This document shows positions 11,389 to 24,425 of a DNA stretch of 64,000 bases, piece by piece (within the stretch, counting starts at the first letter, position 1; each line of letters opens with the position of its first letter). Source of the stretch: Symbiodinium natans (taxonomy: Eukaryota; Sar; Dinophyceae; Suessiales; Symbiodiniaceae); NCBI GenBank assembly GCA_905221605.1, contig CAJNDS010002184.1:334501-398500 (forward strand), written 5' to 3'. A program made the translations under genes and the position numbers. The notes below the pieces were generated by a model, which was given only the letters and a program-made list of their open reading frames with translations, ran no database searches and was not told the origin of the DNA.

Positions 11389-12392
11389 CTGCAGCGCGGT
11401 TGGCCAGTGTTGCAACGCAGGGGGCACCCCCCCAGGCAAAGCTCTTGAGGGCTTTTGGGGTGTTGGGCTTTGGGGTTTAGGGTATCGGGTTTAGGGTTAG
11501 GGGTTTTGGGCGTGGTGCCGTACCAACCAGAACCGGTTTAGGGCTTAGCGTTTAGGGTTTAGTAGGGTGGCCTTAAGGATAAAGTTAAGGGGTAAATGGA
11601 GGGACCCCCTAGAAGGAACCCCGTAAGGTCCTTTCCAAGGGTCCCTGCTTTAGTCCCTTGGATTTGGGCGTCGTTTTGCACCAGCCCGGACTCAGCCGTA
11701 ATGTCTTATAGGTTTAGGGTTTAGGGTTTAGGGTTTAGCAGGCCCTTATTGGGCATAGCAAAGCAACTTCAGGTGTATGCCTTCTAAATGCCCTAAATAC
11801 CCTAAACACCCTAAATACCCTACGGTTTCCAGGGTCACGGGCTGGGACTTTTAACTTTAAAACGTGCTTTGAAGGTGAGGGTTTAGGGTTTAGGTTTTAG
11901 GGTTTGGGGTTTAGTGACGTCTATACTGCCCTAAGATGATAATCAAAGAGCAGCCTAAGACCAAGATTTGACAAAGAATAGGGTTTAGGGTCTAAGGTTC
12001 AGGGCTTAGGGTTTGCGTTTTAGGGACTTGCAAACTGAGACCAGGAGAGAACTCAAGAGAGGAGTGGGGCGGTTTCTGTTTGCCCTGCAAGGAAAGACCC
12101 CAACCGTACCTGGCTTCTGACTTTTTGGGTCGGGTTTCTGAGCTCCGCAACCCGAGAGCAGCCTAGGAAGAAAAGGGGTTTAGGGTTTAGGGTTTAGGGT
12201 TTAGGGTTTAGGGTTTAGGGTTTAGGGTTTAGGGTTTAGGGTAAATAATAAGGTACCCTTTTGTGGCGTAGGGTTTTGGTTTAAAGGGGCTTCTAAGGGA
12301 ACCTAAATTCTAAACCCTAGACCCTACCTAAACCGTAAACCTGAACCCTAAACCAAAAAAGAAAAATAAGGTCCTACTCTGTGTCCTACGTC

Positions 12393-12467
12393 CTGCGCCC
12401 TCTTCCGGGGGAGATCCACTGCGAAGGATTGAACCGGGCAGCCCGGAATCAAAGCCCTTGGGAGCAT
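12393..12467 (-). CDS. Exon of unknown gene
   Basis: Acceptor AACTCCTCAG, 25 codons beginning MLPRALIPGCPVQSFAVDLP, and a GA donor CAG|GACGTAGG. The ATG may be a start, with the AG acting as a spliced-leader acceptor. Other frames on both strands are also open, so the call is weak. Confidence 0.3.
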
Positions 12468-12648
12468 CTGAGGAGTTAGGACTGTTTGGGGTTTAGGGTT
12501 TGGGGTATAGGGTTTGTGGTTTAGGGTTTAGGGTTTTGGGTTTGGGGTTTAGGGTTTGGGGTTTAGGGTTTAGGGGTCAGGGCATTTTAGGGATGAGATG
12601 CGAGCTTGGGACTTGGGATTCTAAAGTGTGGGGCTTCGGGCTTAAGGC

Positions 12649-14559
12649 CTATGAATCATTTTCAGGGGCCCAGACTTGGGAGTACTTTCCAGATCCTCCC
12701 AAGGACTCTGGGACACGGAGGCTCTCGGTTGTGGTTCCCTCCTACACAGAATCTCCGCGTCCGAACGTCCTTAAAGCCCCGGTTTTACTTCGCACCTCGG
12801 GGGCCCTAAACCCCAGTAAACTCATGTAAACCCTAAAACCTTAAATCCTAAACCCTAAACCGTATACACGCTAACCCTAAACCCTACACCCTAAACCCGA
12901 AACCCTTAGTCGGGTTCATACGGGTTGCAAGTTCTGAGGCTGCCTAGGTTTGGGGGGTGTTTTGCGGCTCAGGGCTCAGGATTCAGGGTTTAGGGCTAGG
13001 GTTAGTTTTTCGGGTTTAGGGCTTAGGGTTTAAAATTGAGATCATGTACAGGCCTCTCCGCCTAGTACATGTGACCCCCAAACCCTTCTGCGCCGGACCT
13101 TGAGGCCCCAAGGTGTATGTTGGTAGGCCCAATAACCATACTACAACAAGGGTAACCGTTTTTTTGGGTTAGTTACTTTAGAATGGGAGCCTTGAACCTA
13201 AACAAGGGAAAAAGGGTATACCCTTTACCACTGGGCCCACTGGTCTACCGAGATAGAAGGGTATCGCGCTCCCAAGGCCTCAGTTTCCTGGGGATTTTGT
13301 GGTCTGTGGCGTTGTGACGCAGATTCTGCAGACGCGAGTGAAACGAGAGGCCCGGATTTTTTTCGGAGGTGGTCATGAAGCCCCTACTGCCTCCACGTCC
13401 TTAGCCCAAAAAACCCCAAAACCCGAAACCCGACAAGCCCCAGACATCAGAAGCCCAACTTAAGACGTCTTCGTCAAACCCAACGCGCCGATCTCCTGAA
13501 TGTCTCTCTACTTACAAAAGCACAGTAGGTTTTAGGCTGTAGGCACAAGGCTTAGGGTTTAGGGAGCACATGCTTGCCACGAAGCCTAAACCCACAGGCC
13601 CCCTAGACCCATAAGTTAAGCCCCACACCCTAAACTGGCACTAAGCCTGATGAAGCAGAGCATAGGTCTGGGGTTTCAGGGTGTAGGAATTTAGGGCTTA
13701 GAGTTCAGGGATTCAGGGCGTTGGCTTTCGGAATGTAGGGTTGAGGGAATCGGCTTCGGCTTTGGTGACTAACTCCCCCCGACCGCACCAAAAAGACCCT
13801 GAGCCTGAAACCATACCCCTTCACACCCTAACCTAAACCTAACCTAAACAAGAACCCAACCAGAACCCCAAAACCCACAGCCTCCTAAAACTCCATCCAC
13901 CCCCCCCCCCCCCCCCCCGGCCCTCGAAAAACAAATGCTTGCATCACAAGAATAAAAGTAACAGCACAAGCAACACCAAAGCCACACCCTACAAGCCCTT
14001 AACACCCAAAAAGCCCTGTAAACGAACGATACAAGACACAAAAGAGAAAGACCCCCTAGCCCAAAAAAAAGGAACACTACAAAAACCTCTACCAACAAAT
14101 CAAAGAAAACACAACAGAGGAAGAGGGGGACAGACACCCTTAGGAACTACTTGTATTTGTATTTACATACAACCCATGGGGATATATCGAAAAGCAATCA
14201 TTTTTTTTAGGTTGCTAAGGGAAGTATAGAGAAGTCCTAAAACCACCCCGACAGAAGTCACCCTAAACCCTGAACCCTAAAACCTGAACCCTGAATCCTA
14301 AACCCTAAGCCCTAAGCCCTAAACCCTATAACCCTAAACCCTAAACCCTAAACCCTAAACCCTAAACCCTAAACCCTAAACCCTAAACCCTAAACCCTAA
14401 ACCCTAAACCCTAAACCCTAAACCCTAAACCCTAAACCCCCCCCCACCCCCCCCCCCCCCGAAAAGAGCCGTCTCTCAGCGCCCCCGCGCCGAGCGCGCG
14501 GGAGTCGCCAGGCGCCGGCGCGGGGGGAGGTACTCGGAGCTGTCGGAGTCCGAGCTCAT
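12649..14559 (-). CDS. Unknown gene: first exon 14483-14559, last exon 12649-12741
   Basis: First exon: ATG at 14559 followed by a very GC3-rich Ser/Asp then Arg/Pro-rich stretch (MSSDSDSSEYLPPRRRLATP), acceptor-like TACGTAG just upstream, GC donor CGGGG|GCGCTG. Last exon: acceptor ATTCTGTGTAG, 30 codons including GTTTESLRVPESLGGSGKYS and ending APENDS with TAG at 12649-12651. No exons were fixed in the 1.7 kb between, so grouping them is inference from order and strand. A low-complexity acidic and basic N-terminus suggests a disordered or nuclear protein; nothing more can be said. Confidence 0.35.
14333..14440 (+). repeat. (CCCTAAA)n array, about 15 units
   Basis: Perfect array ending in a C-rich run beside the exon at 14483-14559. 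A (TTTAGGG) array starts on the exon's other side at 14574, giving the typical sandwich. Confidence 0.97.
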
Positions 14560-14599
14560 GGCCTACGTACTGTAGGGTTTAGGGTTTAGGGTTTAGGGT

Positions 14600-16840
14600 T
14601 TAGGGTTTAGGGTTTTGGGTTTAGGGTTTAGGGTGTAGGGTTTTTTTGTTTAGGGCTTGGGATGTTCACCCCTTAAACGAACAGTGCTTACTAGGGACTA
14701 CAGTACCCCCCCTACTAGCATCCCTATGATGGACTGTTAGTATACGGGAGGACATCCCAACTTAAACCTTCTGAAAAACTATTCCTGAAATATGATCCTC
14801 TTAAACCCAATAAACGGACAGTTAAACATGTCCCAAGGGCCTATCGAGTAAAGGGTGCGTTCTGACGGCTTTTGGGGAGAGTCTCGGGTTTAAGGTGCTT
14901 TGGGTGTTTGGGGTGTTTAGGGTGTTTTGGGGTGTTCAGGGGTGGTTGGGGGGGGTGGTTGGGGGTGTTTGGTGTGTTTCGGCGTGTGTTAGGGTGCTTT
15001 GGGGTCAGGGAGTTTGGGGGTAAGGGGTGTTTGTGGGCTTAGGGCTCAGGATGTAAGGGATTTGGGGAGACTTCGGGGGAGGGGCTGTTGGGGTCGTAGG
15101 AGCTTGTGGCACCCCTCTTGACGGTTGTGTTGTTGTGGACCAAAAGCCTCTTTGGGGCTTATTCCGTGGTGCAGTCCTCAAGCCAGAAATCTCTGAATCC
15201 CCATCCATGGTCCCCCTGGACCCAGGATAGCCCCCCCCCCCCTCCCCCCCCTTTCGCCCTTGATCATGTGTTATCCGAGGCCTCAATCTGGGCCCTTCAA
15301 AGGGGACCCCTTGTAAACCCAAGGGCCGATACTTCAGAACCCGTTAAAGGAAGTAAGGGGCTGCATTAAGGGCACCCTTAAACCCAAACCCTAAACCCTA
15401 AATCTCCGAAACCCAAGCCCTAAGACCCAAACCTGCAGCTCTTGCGGTCTGTTTCGCCTTGTGTGAATTTTGAGAACCCCAACCTAGACGCTACAGGGGC
15501 TACTACAATATTCGCCTACACAAATGTAGGTTGTGGGTTCTTCTTGAGGGCCGTGGGGTCTGTTGAGCCTGATAACCTTTCCCAGAAAACCCCCCCCATG
15601 CCAACAACAATGGGGTTCACCAGAAACCCTAAGCAAGGAAGGTTTTAGGGTTTTGAGTCAGGGGAGTTTAGGGTGGTGCGTTTCGAAACTAGTGGTCCTC
15701 TCAGGGCATCTCCACTCAATAACACGGAACTTGGTAGAAACTTGTGCGTGTCAAGAAAAAGGCCCATAGCTTGGCGAACCGCCACGTGCCCTTGCCGTCC
15801 AACCGAGTACCGTGTACGGCCTTAACCCTAAACCCTAAACCTCCAACCCCTAAACCCTAACCCCGAAACGCTCCCCAAATCCTAAACCCTTAACCCCCTA
15901 CACCCTAAACTCTGAACCCCAAACCATACACCCTAAACCCTAAACCCTAAACCCTCAACCCTAAGTCAGAGTTCGGGTTCACCTAAGGCGATACTGCAGG
16001 CGCCTTCGAGGCTCGAGCACTTCCGCGAGCAGCCTGAAACGGTTCAGGGTTTAGGGTTTAGGGTTGGGGGTTTAGGGTTTAGGGTTCCAGGGTTTAGGGT
16101 TATACGGTTTAGGGTTATAGGGTTTAGGGTTTGAGGTTTAGGGTTTGGGGGTTTAGGAATTTTGGGGGTCTAGTGTTTAGGGTTTAACTCTGGTGCTGAA
16201 TAAGGGCTCCCAAGGTTTAATTTAGGGTTTAGGGTTTGGGGTTTAGGGTCAAGGAATCAGGTTTAAGGACTAAGGTTTTAGGGTTTAACTCTCTAGAATT
16301 TCGGGTTTGGGATGGAGGATTTAGGGGTTTAGGGTCTAGGGTACACAGGCTTAGAGTTCAGAGGTTCGGGGCACAGGGGGGTGTGAAGGTCGCCAGGTAC
16401 CCAGCCTAGGTGTCTTAAAACAAGTAGCAAGCACAGGAATTGTTTTAGGAGCTGCCTTAGTCAATTTGGATATACAACCGTGTTGCTTTCGGAAGCATGA
16501 GAAAATAAAACTTTCTTAACACACTCACGGATATAAATAGACGTGATGTGTTTACATTTTTGCCCTTTAGTAGTACTTGTACTCACCATGGGCATCTACC
16601 CCGAAACAGCCCGGAAGTTTCTAGGGTTTAGGGTTTAGGGTTTAGGGTTTAGGGATAGCCCTAAACCCTACACCTTGAACCCCAGGACTCATGTTTGGTT
16701 GTCTTGAAACTTCCAAGTCCCGTAAACTCAGGATTCAAGGCTTAGGATTGAGGGTTTGAGTTTAGGGTTTAGAATTTTGGGGTTTAGGCTTTGAGGAGAT
16801 GGGATTTAGGGTTTTAGGAAAGACAGTTTCGAGATTTGGG
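14600..16840. other. No supported gene; degenerate telomere repeats and element fragments
   Basis: Contains GGGTGTTT-rich sequence (14900-15060), a C-rich tract (15227-15250), fragments of the TACTAACAGTC element near 14690-14770, and degenerate CCCTAAA/TTTAGGG words at 15810-16350. One island at 15990-16035 is open on both strands with plausible splice sites, but no strand can be preferred. Confidence 0.5.
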
Positions 16841-16844
16841 CATC

Positions 16845-17701
16845 AGGCGGCGGCACAAAGGCTTTGGGCGGCGTGGAGAGCTTAGAGTCGAGGGGCTTCT
16901 GTAACCATACTCCCCTCCTTCGGGTCCAATTGGGGTTTCTGGGGTTGCGCTTTTTGGTTGGGTCTTCTTTCTTGGGTGTAGCCCTCAACCCTAAACATAT
17001 ACCCGAAAAAAAGAACTACTTTCTTGTAAAGTTGGCGAGCAAACCCTAAACCCTAAACTCCCTAAACCCTAGACTACAACTCCGTAAACCCTATAATTTA
17101 TAACACCCTAAACACAGCCGAGACCCGAGACCCCCGCGGCGCCTGCTTTTCTAAGAGTTGCGCTGCAAGCCCGCCATTTGCGGCACCCTTGGCCTTCTCC
17201 ACGTGAGGGACCGAGGGATTTTTAGGGTGTAGGGCACTAAACCCTAAACCCTGTTTATGGCTGAGGTTTTGAGATTTGGGGGGCTCGGGGGCAAAAGGGC
17301 TGGTTTCAGAACAACATAACAAAGGTGAGGGACCATTTTCAGGGTTTCGAGTTTAGGGTTTACAGAGGGGTTTAGCAAGTTTTGTGGTTGCGGGGGGTGG
17401 TTGACGTTGCAGATGTAGGATTGGGGCTTGGGCTTGGGCTTGGGCTTGGGCTTGGGCTTGGGCTTGGGCTTGGGCTTGGGCTTGGGCTTGGGCTTGGGCT
17501 TGGGCTTGGGCTTAACCCTAAACCCTGAACCCTGAACCTAAACCTGAACCCTAAACCCTCTACGGAAGCAAGCCACACTTCTGCACCATGCACAGCACAG
17601 CAGTCACGAAGAGGCCGCCACGCCAAGCTCGAGTCAAACGTGTTCGTGTAATCTGCAATAATGGCGAAACCGGAGCAGAAAAGAAAGAATTCATGCAATC
17701 C
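16845..17701 (-). CDS. Unknown protein, three phase-matched exons
   Basis: Exons 17564-17701 (46 codons, includes LHEFFLFCSGFAIIADYTN, acceptor AAGCCGCAG, donor TCC|GTAGAGG), 17116-17196 (27 codons, Lys/Ala-rich EKAKGAANGGLAAQLLEKQA, donor GCT|GTGTTTAGG) and 16845-16898 (18 codons, KPLDSKLSTPPKAFVPPP, acceptor GGTTACAG, GA donor). All junctions are phase 0. The first exon contains a short hydrophobic stretch that could be membrane-facing; the last is Pro-rich. Upstream exons may lie at 18409-18446 (APEDKRAASELA) and 18610-18690. No family recognised. Confidence 0.5.
17423..17513 (+). repeat. (GGGCTT)n hexamer array
   Basis: About 15 perfect GGGCTT units filling most of the intron between the first two exons of the neighbouring gene model. 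It looks like a locally expanded telomere-word variant. Confidence 0.95.
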
Positions 17702-18408
17702 CTGCGGCTTCCCAAGCCCCAAACGATGCAAGGGTTTATGGCTTAGGGCTTGTGTGTCCCTAAATACCTAACCCTAAACCCTAAACCCAAGCACACAGCG
17801 CCTGGAGGCTTTGCAGGATCTTCAAGTACCTGCTGGGGCGGCGGGGGGGGGGGGGGGGGGGGAAGAGGATTTAGGCTTCGAGTCGAGGAACATGCAAGCC
17901 CACGGACTATTTCAGTAGCCGCTCACGGCTTGAAGGCCTTGTGGGGTTTACACAATGCCCCCGCCCCACCGCCCCCTGTAGTGGCAAGTGTTCAGGATTC
18001 CTAGACCTTGGACCTTGAGCCCTAAACCTCTAAAACCCCTAAACACCAAACCCTAACCCCTAAAAGCCCTAACCCCCAAACCCCGAAACACTAATCCCGG
18101 AAGTCTCAGAATGAGGATCCGAGCTGGGGATCCCTACAGAGCTCCCCGCAAATAGGGTTGAGGGTTTAGGGTTCATAGGGTTTATAGGGCTTAAAGGGTT
18201 TATAGCGCTTATAGAGTTCAAAGCGTTTGTAGGGTTTAAGTTTTAGGGTTTGGGGCAATTAACCCTCAACCCTGTTCGCAGGAGCTTGTGGGGCTTGGGG
18301 TTTCGGGCTTGGGGTGTACTAATTAGTAGGTTTTGCGGAACGCCTAAACCCTAAACCCTAAACCCTACCCTCAGAGTTCCAATCTCTGAAACACCTCCAC
18401 CCCTGCAC

Positions 18409-18446
18409 CCAGCCAATTCCGAGGCCGCGCGCTTGTCTTCGGGCGC
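18409..18446 (-). CDS. Small exon of unknown gene
   Basis: Acceptor ACCAACGCCAG, twelve codons APEDKRAASELA plus two bases, donor GG|GTGCAG. Likely upstream part of the 16.8-17.7 kb gene, but no phase link is shown. Confidence 0.35.
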
Positions 18447-18689
18447 CTGGCGTTGGTAGGGCTCCTGGCACGTTCGGTCTGGGGTGCAGGGCATTTCGGG
18501 TTAGGGCGTCTAGGGTCCCTGAACCCTAAACCCTGAACCCTGAACCCTAAACCCTAAACCCTAAACCCTAAACCCTAAACCCTAAACCCTAAACCCTACC
18601 CTGTACTTTTAAGGCTCCGCCTCCATGAGCTGCCTCTCAGGCGAGGGCGAACCGGCGCCGGCGTGGGCGCCGCCTCCCGCAGCGCCTTA

Positions 18690-19190
18690 GGTTGGAGGTT
18701 TGGGGTTTGGGGTTTAGGGTTTGGGGTTTGGGGTTTGGGGTTTAGGGTTTAGGGTTTAGGGTTTAGGGTTTAGGGTTTGGGGTTTGGGGTTTAGGGTTTC
18801 GGGTTTAGGGGTTTGGGGTTTGGGGTTTGGGGTTTAGGGGTTTAGGGTTTGGGGTTTAGGGTTTGGGGTTTAGGGGTTTGGGGTTTAGGGTTTGGGGTTT
18901 GGGGTTTGGGTTTTGGGGTTTGGGGTTTTGGGGTTTAGGGTTTGGGGTTTAGGGTTTGGGGTTTAGGGGTTTGGGGTTTCGGGGGTAGAGTTTAGGGTTT
19001 GGGGTTTGGGGGTTAGGGTTTGGGGTTTGGGGTTTAGGGTTTAGGGTTTCGGGTTTGGGGTTTAGTTTGGGGTTTGGGGTTTCGGGTTTTGGGGTTTCGG
19101 GTTTGGGGTTTCGGGTGTAGGGTTTGTTGTTAAGGCTTTGGGGTTTGGGGTTTCGGGTTTCGGGTTTAAGGTTAAGGGTTTAGGGTCATG
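18690..19190 (+). repeat. Degenerate TTTGGGG/TTTAGGG field
   Basis: Some 500 bp of mixed TTTAGGG, TTTGGGG and TTTCGGG words without long perfect runs. It precedes the terminal exon at 19310 and holds no coding island. Confidence 0.95.
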
Positions 19191-19309
19191 GGTTTAGGCT
19201 TGCGAGGTAAAAAAAAATCATGCGCATGACACGCAGAGCTATATGCGCATGACACACCCTATGCACATCCTGCGATCTTTCTGCTCGATCTGCCACGCCG
19301 ACGCGCAAT

Positions 19310-22300
19310 CTACTTCGTCTCTTCAAGGAAGCCCAGGCCGTGCAACGGCGGAATCAGGACCACGCACAAGGAGCTGGCGCACATTATGTTGCCTACAGCC
19401 GCATTGCACTCCGCGACCGTGCGGCCTTGGAACTTGTACTCCTGAAAGCCATGACGCGCCATGACTTGCGATGGCGTGAAATGCCTCCTCAGCTTGTAGC
19501 TCCACCGGCAGGTTTTAGGGTCTAGAGTCGAGGGTTTAGGGTTTAGAGTTTAGGGTTTAGGGCAATGCAGCTATGAACAGCTGCCGATCTCACCGGAGGA
19601 TCAATCTCGAGATGGGGGTGTAGGGCCTAAACCGTTTAAGAAGCTGTAGCCCGACTAGTTCTTAAGTGGGAATTCGGGAATCAGGTACCTTAAATCCCCC
19701 TATGGTTTTCTTCCCCAATATTTCACCGATTTAGTGCGTTTAGGGTGTTTAGGGTGTTTTGGGTTTAGGGCCTCAGAGTTTGTGCAAGTCTTGTGGTGCC
19801 ATTTTGAGATGAATTGGACTTTGGTGTTTCAACCGCCAACCTCGGACAAAAGGAAGGGGATGGATAAACCATGGGAGGTCACCGTTCTTCTCATTCTCAT
19901 AAAGGATCCTGGAACCCTTTTGTTCATTGAACCCGGAATCCCTACAGCGTAAACCCTAGATCGGGAGTTAGCTAGGGGACCCCCCCATATTCACGTGCGA
20001 AGGCTTGTTGGATCTCTGAAAGCAGTATTCGAGGAAGACACCCTGTGCTCTTCACTGGCGCGCGTACTGAGAGTCTTTAGGGTTAAGTACACAGAGTGTG
20101 TATACATAAATACATGTATACATTGCTACATATACACACATATATATATGTATATGCATATACCCTAAACCCTATAGCCTAAACCCTGAAACCCTAAAAC
20201 CCTACACCCTACACCCTCAACATATCGGTTCTGTAGGGTAGGAGTAAGAGTCGATTCGAGGAAACTTAGCCTTGAAGCTCGGATCATGCGCACCCACTCC
20301 GGCCAGACTTAGGGTTTAGGGTTTAGGGTTTAGGGTTTAGGGTTTAGGGTTTAGGGTTTAGGGTTTAGGGTTTAGGGTTTAGTCTCTCACGCTCCTACAC
20401 CCTGGAAATCCCCAAGACGCTGAGGCCCCTTTAAGATCCCATGCAAGGTCCGAAACCCTAAGCCCGAATCATGAACCGATAGCCTTAAACCCTAAACCCT
20501 CCCACCAAACCTTAAACCCTATAAACGCGCACCTTATACACTAAACCCATGTAAATCCTAACCCTATAAGAACTACACCCTATAGACCCGAAACCCTAAA
20601 CCCTATAAACCCTAAACCCTGTAAACCCTAAACCCCATAAACCCTAACCCTAAACCCTACACCCTAAACCTTGTGGGATCCCCTGAACTCATAGAGCCCC
20701 CCCCCCCCCCCTGCTTGGGCTTCGACCACGCCCTCGGCGTGTCAGCTCGCTGGCTATGCCCCGCCTGGGTGTTCTGGGGCGGGGTTTAGGGTTTAGGGTT
20801 TAGGGTTTAGGGTTTAGGGTTTAGGGTTCTTGGGGTTCTTGGGGTTCTTGGGGTTCTTGGGGTTCTTAGGGTCCTTAGGGTCCTTAGGGTTCTTGGGGTT
20901 CTTGGGGTTCTTAGGGTTCTTAGGGTTGAGAGTTTCGGGTTCAGGGTTTAGGATCCAGTACCAGTAGCAAGCGTGTTAGACAACTGGTGCTTAGGGCGAG
21001 TCATTGAAACTTCACTAAGCCCTGAAGACCCTGAGTCTTGAACCCCAAAACCTAAACCCTAAACCCTAAACCCTAAACCCTAAACCCTAAACCCTAAACC
21101 CTAAACACTAAGCCCTGAACTTCGAACCCTCGGCCCTCAACCCTAAACCCTAGCAATTGTTTCATAAATCTCTTCGGGATACCTACCTGAGACCTGTCAA
21201 AGTGGGTTTGAAGGCTCTACAAGAAGTTCGATTGCTAAACCCCTAACCCCTAACCCCTAACCCCTAAACCCTAAACCCTAAACCCTAAACCCTAAACCCT
21301 AAACCCTAAACCCTAAACCCTAAACCCGAAACCCTACCGAGGGAAAGAAGATCAGGGGACTTTGCCTTGGGCCCCAAGGTTGTGCCCCAAAAACAGTTAC
21401 ATTTCTAAGGCTTCGTCGGGTCATATGGGTGGTTGTCAAAATCATGGTCCCTTTTTGGATCCCTATTATAATACGGCACCTAATATTTAGGGTACCCCAA
21501 AAGGGATCATAATTTTGACAACCACCCATATATAGGCTTTACAAGGCCCACCCTGAGGACCAAATGAACACCAACCCCCCCTCAAACGAAAAAACCTAAA
21601 CCAAAACCCTTTAAACCCTAAATACATGTATTTGTCTATATATATACACACATAATGAACCCCTCCAACCCCAAATCCTAAACCCTAAACACTAAACCGT
21701 TAAACCCATTAAACCCTAAACCCATATAAGAGGAATCCTCCCTCCACATTAGGCAGCCTAAGGGCATGCACCCTATTTAGGGTTTAGGGTTTAGGGTTGA
21801 CAAACCGTTTAGGCTTTGAGGGGGCATTGGGGATACCGAGGTATCGGGAGTTTAGGGCAGTTTATGCTTATGGTGAACGGATGTTAACGCCCTAAGCCCT
21901 CAACCCCGAACCCCAAACCCTAAACCCTAAGGTGGTGTAGGGCCTGCATCAACCATTTCCAGAGGGCAAGCTTCGTCCCCCCACGACATTTGTCTCTTGA
22001 GTGCTCGGCGTCTGCTGCAGTGCCGACCGCAGGGGCTCCCCTCCAGAGACCTCGGGGGTTGCAGGGTTTTCTATGCTCCCCTTACAACCTTAGTATACGA
22101 ACGTTTTTTTTTTGTTTGGGGGGGGGGGAGGGGGTATTGTTCCCTTAGGGTTTATACAAAAATATCAGTATCAATGAAAAAACATTCCTAAAGGGGCTGC
22201 ATTTTTGGGGGCTTCAAGGTGTCTCAGGGTGCTTGAGGTGTTTCTTGGTTGATTAGTACTCCCTTGGGTTTATATAAATACAAATAAACATAATTCCTAA

Positions 22301-23156
22301 GAGGGCTATGGCTTTAGTTTTAAGAGCTTCAAGGTGTTTCACGTTTTTTTTTGTTGGGGCGCTGGGGCCTTTAGGGTTTGAGACTGGGCTATTACCCTTA
22401 CCGGGCTGCCGTTGCTCATCTCTTACCGGTGCTGATGGGGGGGGGTATGGAAGTGAATATAGGTCCTGCTATACTATAGGGAATGTGGCTTGGGTGGGTT
22501 TAGGGCTCGCATGGATAATATCACGAATATGCACAGGTAGCTGCGAGCCATGTCGATGACCAGCTCAGCAGTCACGATGTGGGAAAACCAGCTCAACTAG
22601 GGGCCCTTTTTGGGTACCCTCGACCTGAGGCTCCATGGCATCTACCATAAGAGCTTAAACAGGGACCCTTATTTGACCATCCCCAAACCCCAAAACCAGG
22701 GGGCTTATCAGGGCTTTTGGAGCTTGGGGTCCCCTTTCAGATGCACAAGCACACTTTGTTTTTGTTGCTTTCTCTTCCCTTCTTACAGTTTAAACAATGT
22801 ATTGCACTGCAGAAGGCACTAGGCAAAGCGGACCCCTTGAAAAAGGAACAGTAAGTAAGAGAAGCGGCCCACCCGAAGCCCGCAAACCTGGAAGGCCAAT
22901 TGCCCTAAACTCTACAGCAAAAGGACCAAACTCATTTGAAGCCCTAAATAACCCTGCGCCCGAAACCCCAAACCCCTAATCTCAAATCCTGAAGCTTGAG
23001 CCCTTTTACCCACCTGAGCATGGCTAGCTGAGTCTTCCGGCTAACGCCGCCCGTGGCGACAGCCTGTTGCGAGTGCGGGCTGGCTTCGGGTTTACGGCTT
23101 GTTTAGAGTTTTTTTGGTACTTGCACATGTAATGATGAACCGCTCGTGGCGTGGCC
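19310..23156 (-). CDS. Putative membrane protein gene(s): exon chain plus terminal exon
   Basis: Exons 23127-23156, 23014-23063 (AVATGGVSRKTQLAML, donor AG|GTGGGTAA) and 22525-22591 join in phase to give SWFSHIVTAELVID then MARSYLCIF, an amphipathic or membrane helix. Further exons on the same strand: 21954-22014, 21187-21216 (acceptor CTTCTTGTAG, SLQTHFDRSQ, donor CAG|GTAGGTAT), 19995-20042 (GVFLEYCFQRSNKPSH) and the terminal exon 19310-19492 (FTPSQVMARHGFQEYKFQGR and on to LGFLEETK, TAG at 19310-19312). The last two join in phase 0. Links across 21-22.5 kb are not phase-proven, so more than one gene is possible. A plus-strand reading of 19340-19510 is also open but lacks a matching acceptor. 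Family not recognised. Confidence 0.5.
21423..21531. mobile_element. MITE/introner-like element, 109 bp, 20-bp inverted ends
   Basis: Ends ATATGGGTGGTTGTCAAAAT and its near-perfect inverse at 21512-21531. The core has AATACGGCACCTAATATTT. A second copy lies at 36940-37048. No ORF; non-autonomous. Confidence 0.85.
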
Positions 23157-23245
23157 CTGGAGACACACGCTAGAAACATGATCTGTGTAAAGGTTTGTAA
23201 AGGAACCTAAGCCCCCCCAAAGCAGGAAACATAATGAGGGTACTC

Positions 23246-23480
23246 CTAGGCATCCTGGCTAGCCAACTTAGTGTCTAGGCAGTCTAGGTGTAGGAGCCGC
23301 AAGACTTCAGCGCTTCGGATGGCTTTGCATCGCGTTCCTGTCGGCTTGGGGGTTAGGATTGGCTCGGGATGTGCTACTGAGATGCCTTGGTTATGTCGGG
23401 CCACACCCTCAGCCCAAAGCCCTAAGCCCCTAAACGGGTAAAACACCCAAGCGGAAGCCCCCCAACCATGAATCCAACCC
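23246..23480 (-). other. Possible upstream exon island
   Basis: Minus-strand sequence after a CCGACAG acceptor reads KAIRSAEVLRLLHLDCLDTK. It would lie just upstream of the 22.5-23.2 kb chain. Neither donor nor phase is settled. Confidence 0.25.
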
Positions 23481-24212
23481 AGGACCAAACCTCCACCCCC
23501 CCCCCCCCTTTTGGTGCATCCCTTGGGATTTTCCCCCTTCTACTAACAGTCCTGAATAGGGATTATAGCACCCCTGATTATCATCAATTAAGGACTGTTA
23601 CTAGACCCGGGAATAACCTAGGAAAACAAAGGGTGCCCTTTTTGGTTTTTAAGGGGATTGTAAGGGAACCCCAACCCTAAAAAAGGAAAAAAGGGCCTAC
23701 CCCCGGTCCTAGGTTAGTATAAGGGGGAACATCCCAAACCCTAAACCCTAAACCCTGAACCCCAAACCCTAAACCCTGCTAGTATACTGGGCAACATCCC
23801 AATGCATACCCTGGAAAGAGTAGCCAGTCATTGGCCTGGCGTCCCTGGAGCTTCGCGCCGTGCTGAGGGCCTTCCATGTCGCCCACCCGGGAACCCTGAA
23901 CCCTAAACCCTAAAATACTAACCCTAAACCCTAAACCCTAAACCCTAAACCCTAAACCCTAAACCCTAAACCCTAAACCCTAAACGTTCACAAGTCTCAG
24001 GGTTTGGCATTTAGGGTGCATAGATGAGGGTTATGCTGCACTAACAGCCGTAAGACTGGGAGTTCCTGTGTGAAGGGTATCTGGAAAAACCACACACCAG
24101 AAACTGCCCGCACTCTTTGCACGTGGCGTTTGGAATCGTCATGTCTGTCGAGTATTAAACGTACATATATACATACAGATATGAAGATAAGTTTAAAAAT
24201 ATAAATATACAC

Positions 24213-24227
24213 AAATGCATATACATA

Positions 24228-24260
<33 letters not shown>

Positions 24261-24425
24261 TTGTATATGTATATGTATATGTTTCTGTATATGTATATGT
24301 ATATGTGTATGTATATGTATATGTATATGTGTATGTGTATGTATATGTATTTGTTTCTGTATATGTATATGCATATGCATATGCATATGTATATGTATAT
24401 GTATATGTATATATATATATATAAA
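24213..24425. repeat. (TATATG)n-rich microsatellite
   Basis: About 210 bp of ATATGT variants. It creates long open frames of His/Ile/Met on one strand and Tyr/Val on the other, which are artefacts. 23710-25560 is otherwise telomere-type arrays, MITE-like fragments and islands (24030-24120, 24950-25022) open on both strands. Confidence 0.95.

Noticed and set aside
12606-12829. Glycosyltransferase (ALG5-like) exon on the plus strand, from RLSVVVPSYTE
   Set aside because: No other expected motif follows (no DDGS, no KNRGKG). The opposite strand has a better terminal exon with a strong acceptor and matches the strand of all other genes.
14460-14575. Plus-strand exon reading RYSELSESELMAYV
   Set aside because: The minus strand gives a start codon and a 25-codon exon with 96% GC3; both strands are open, the strand rule favours minus.
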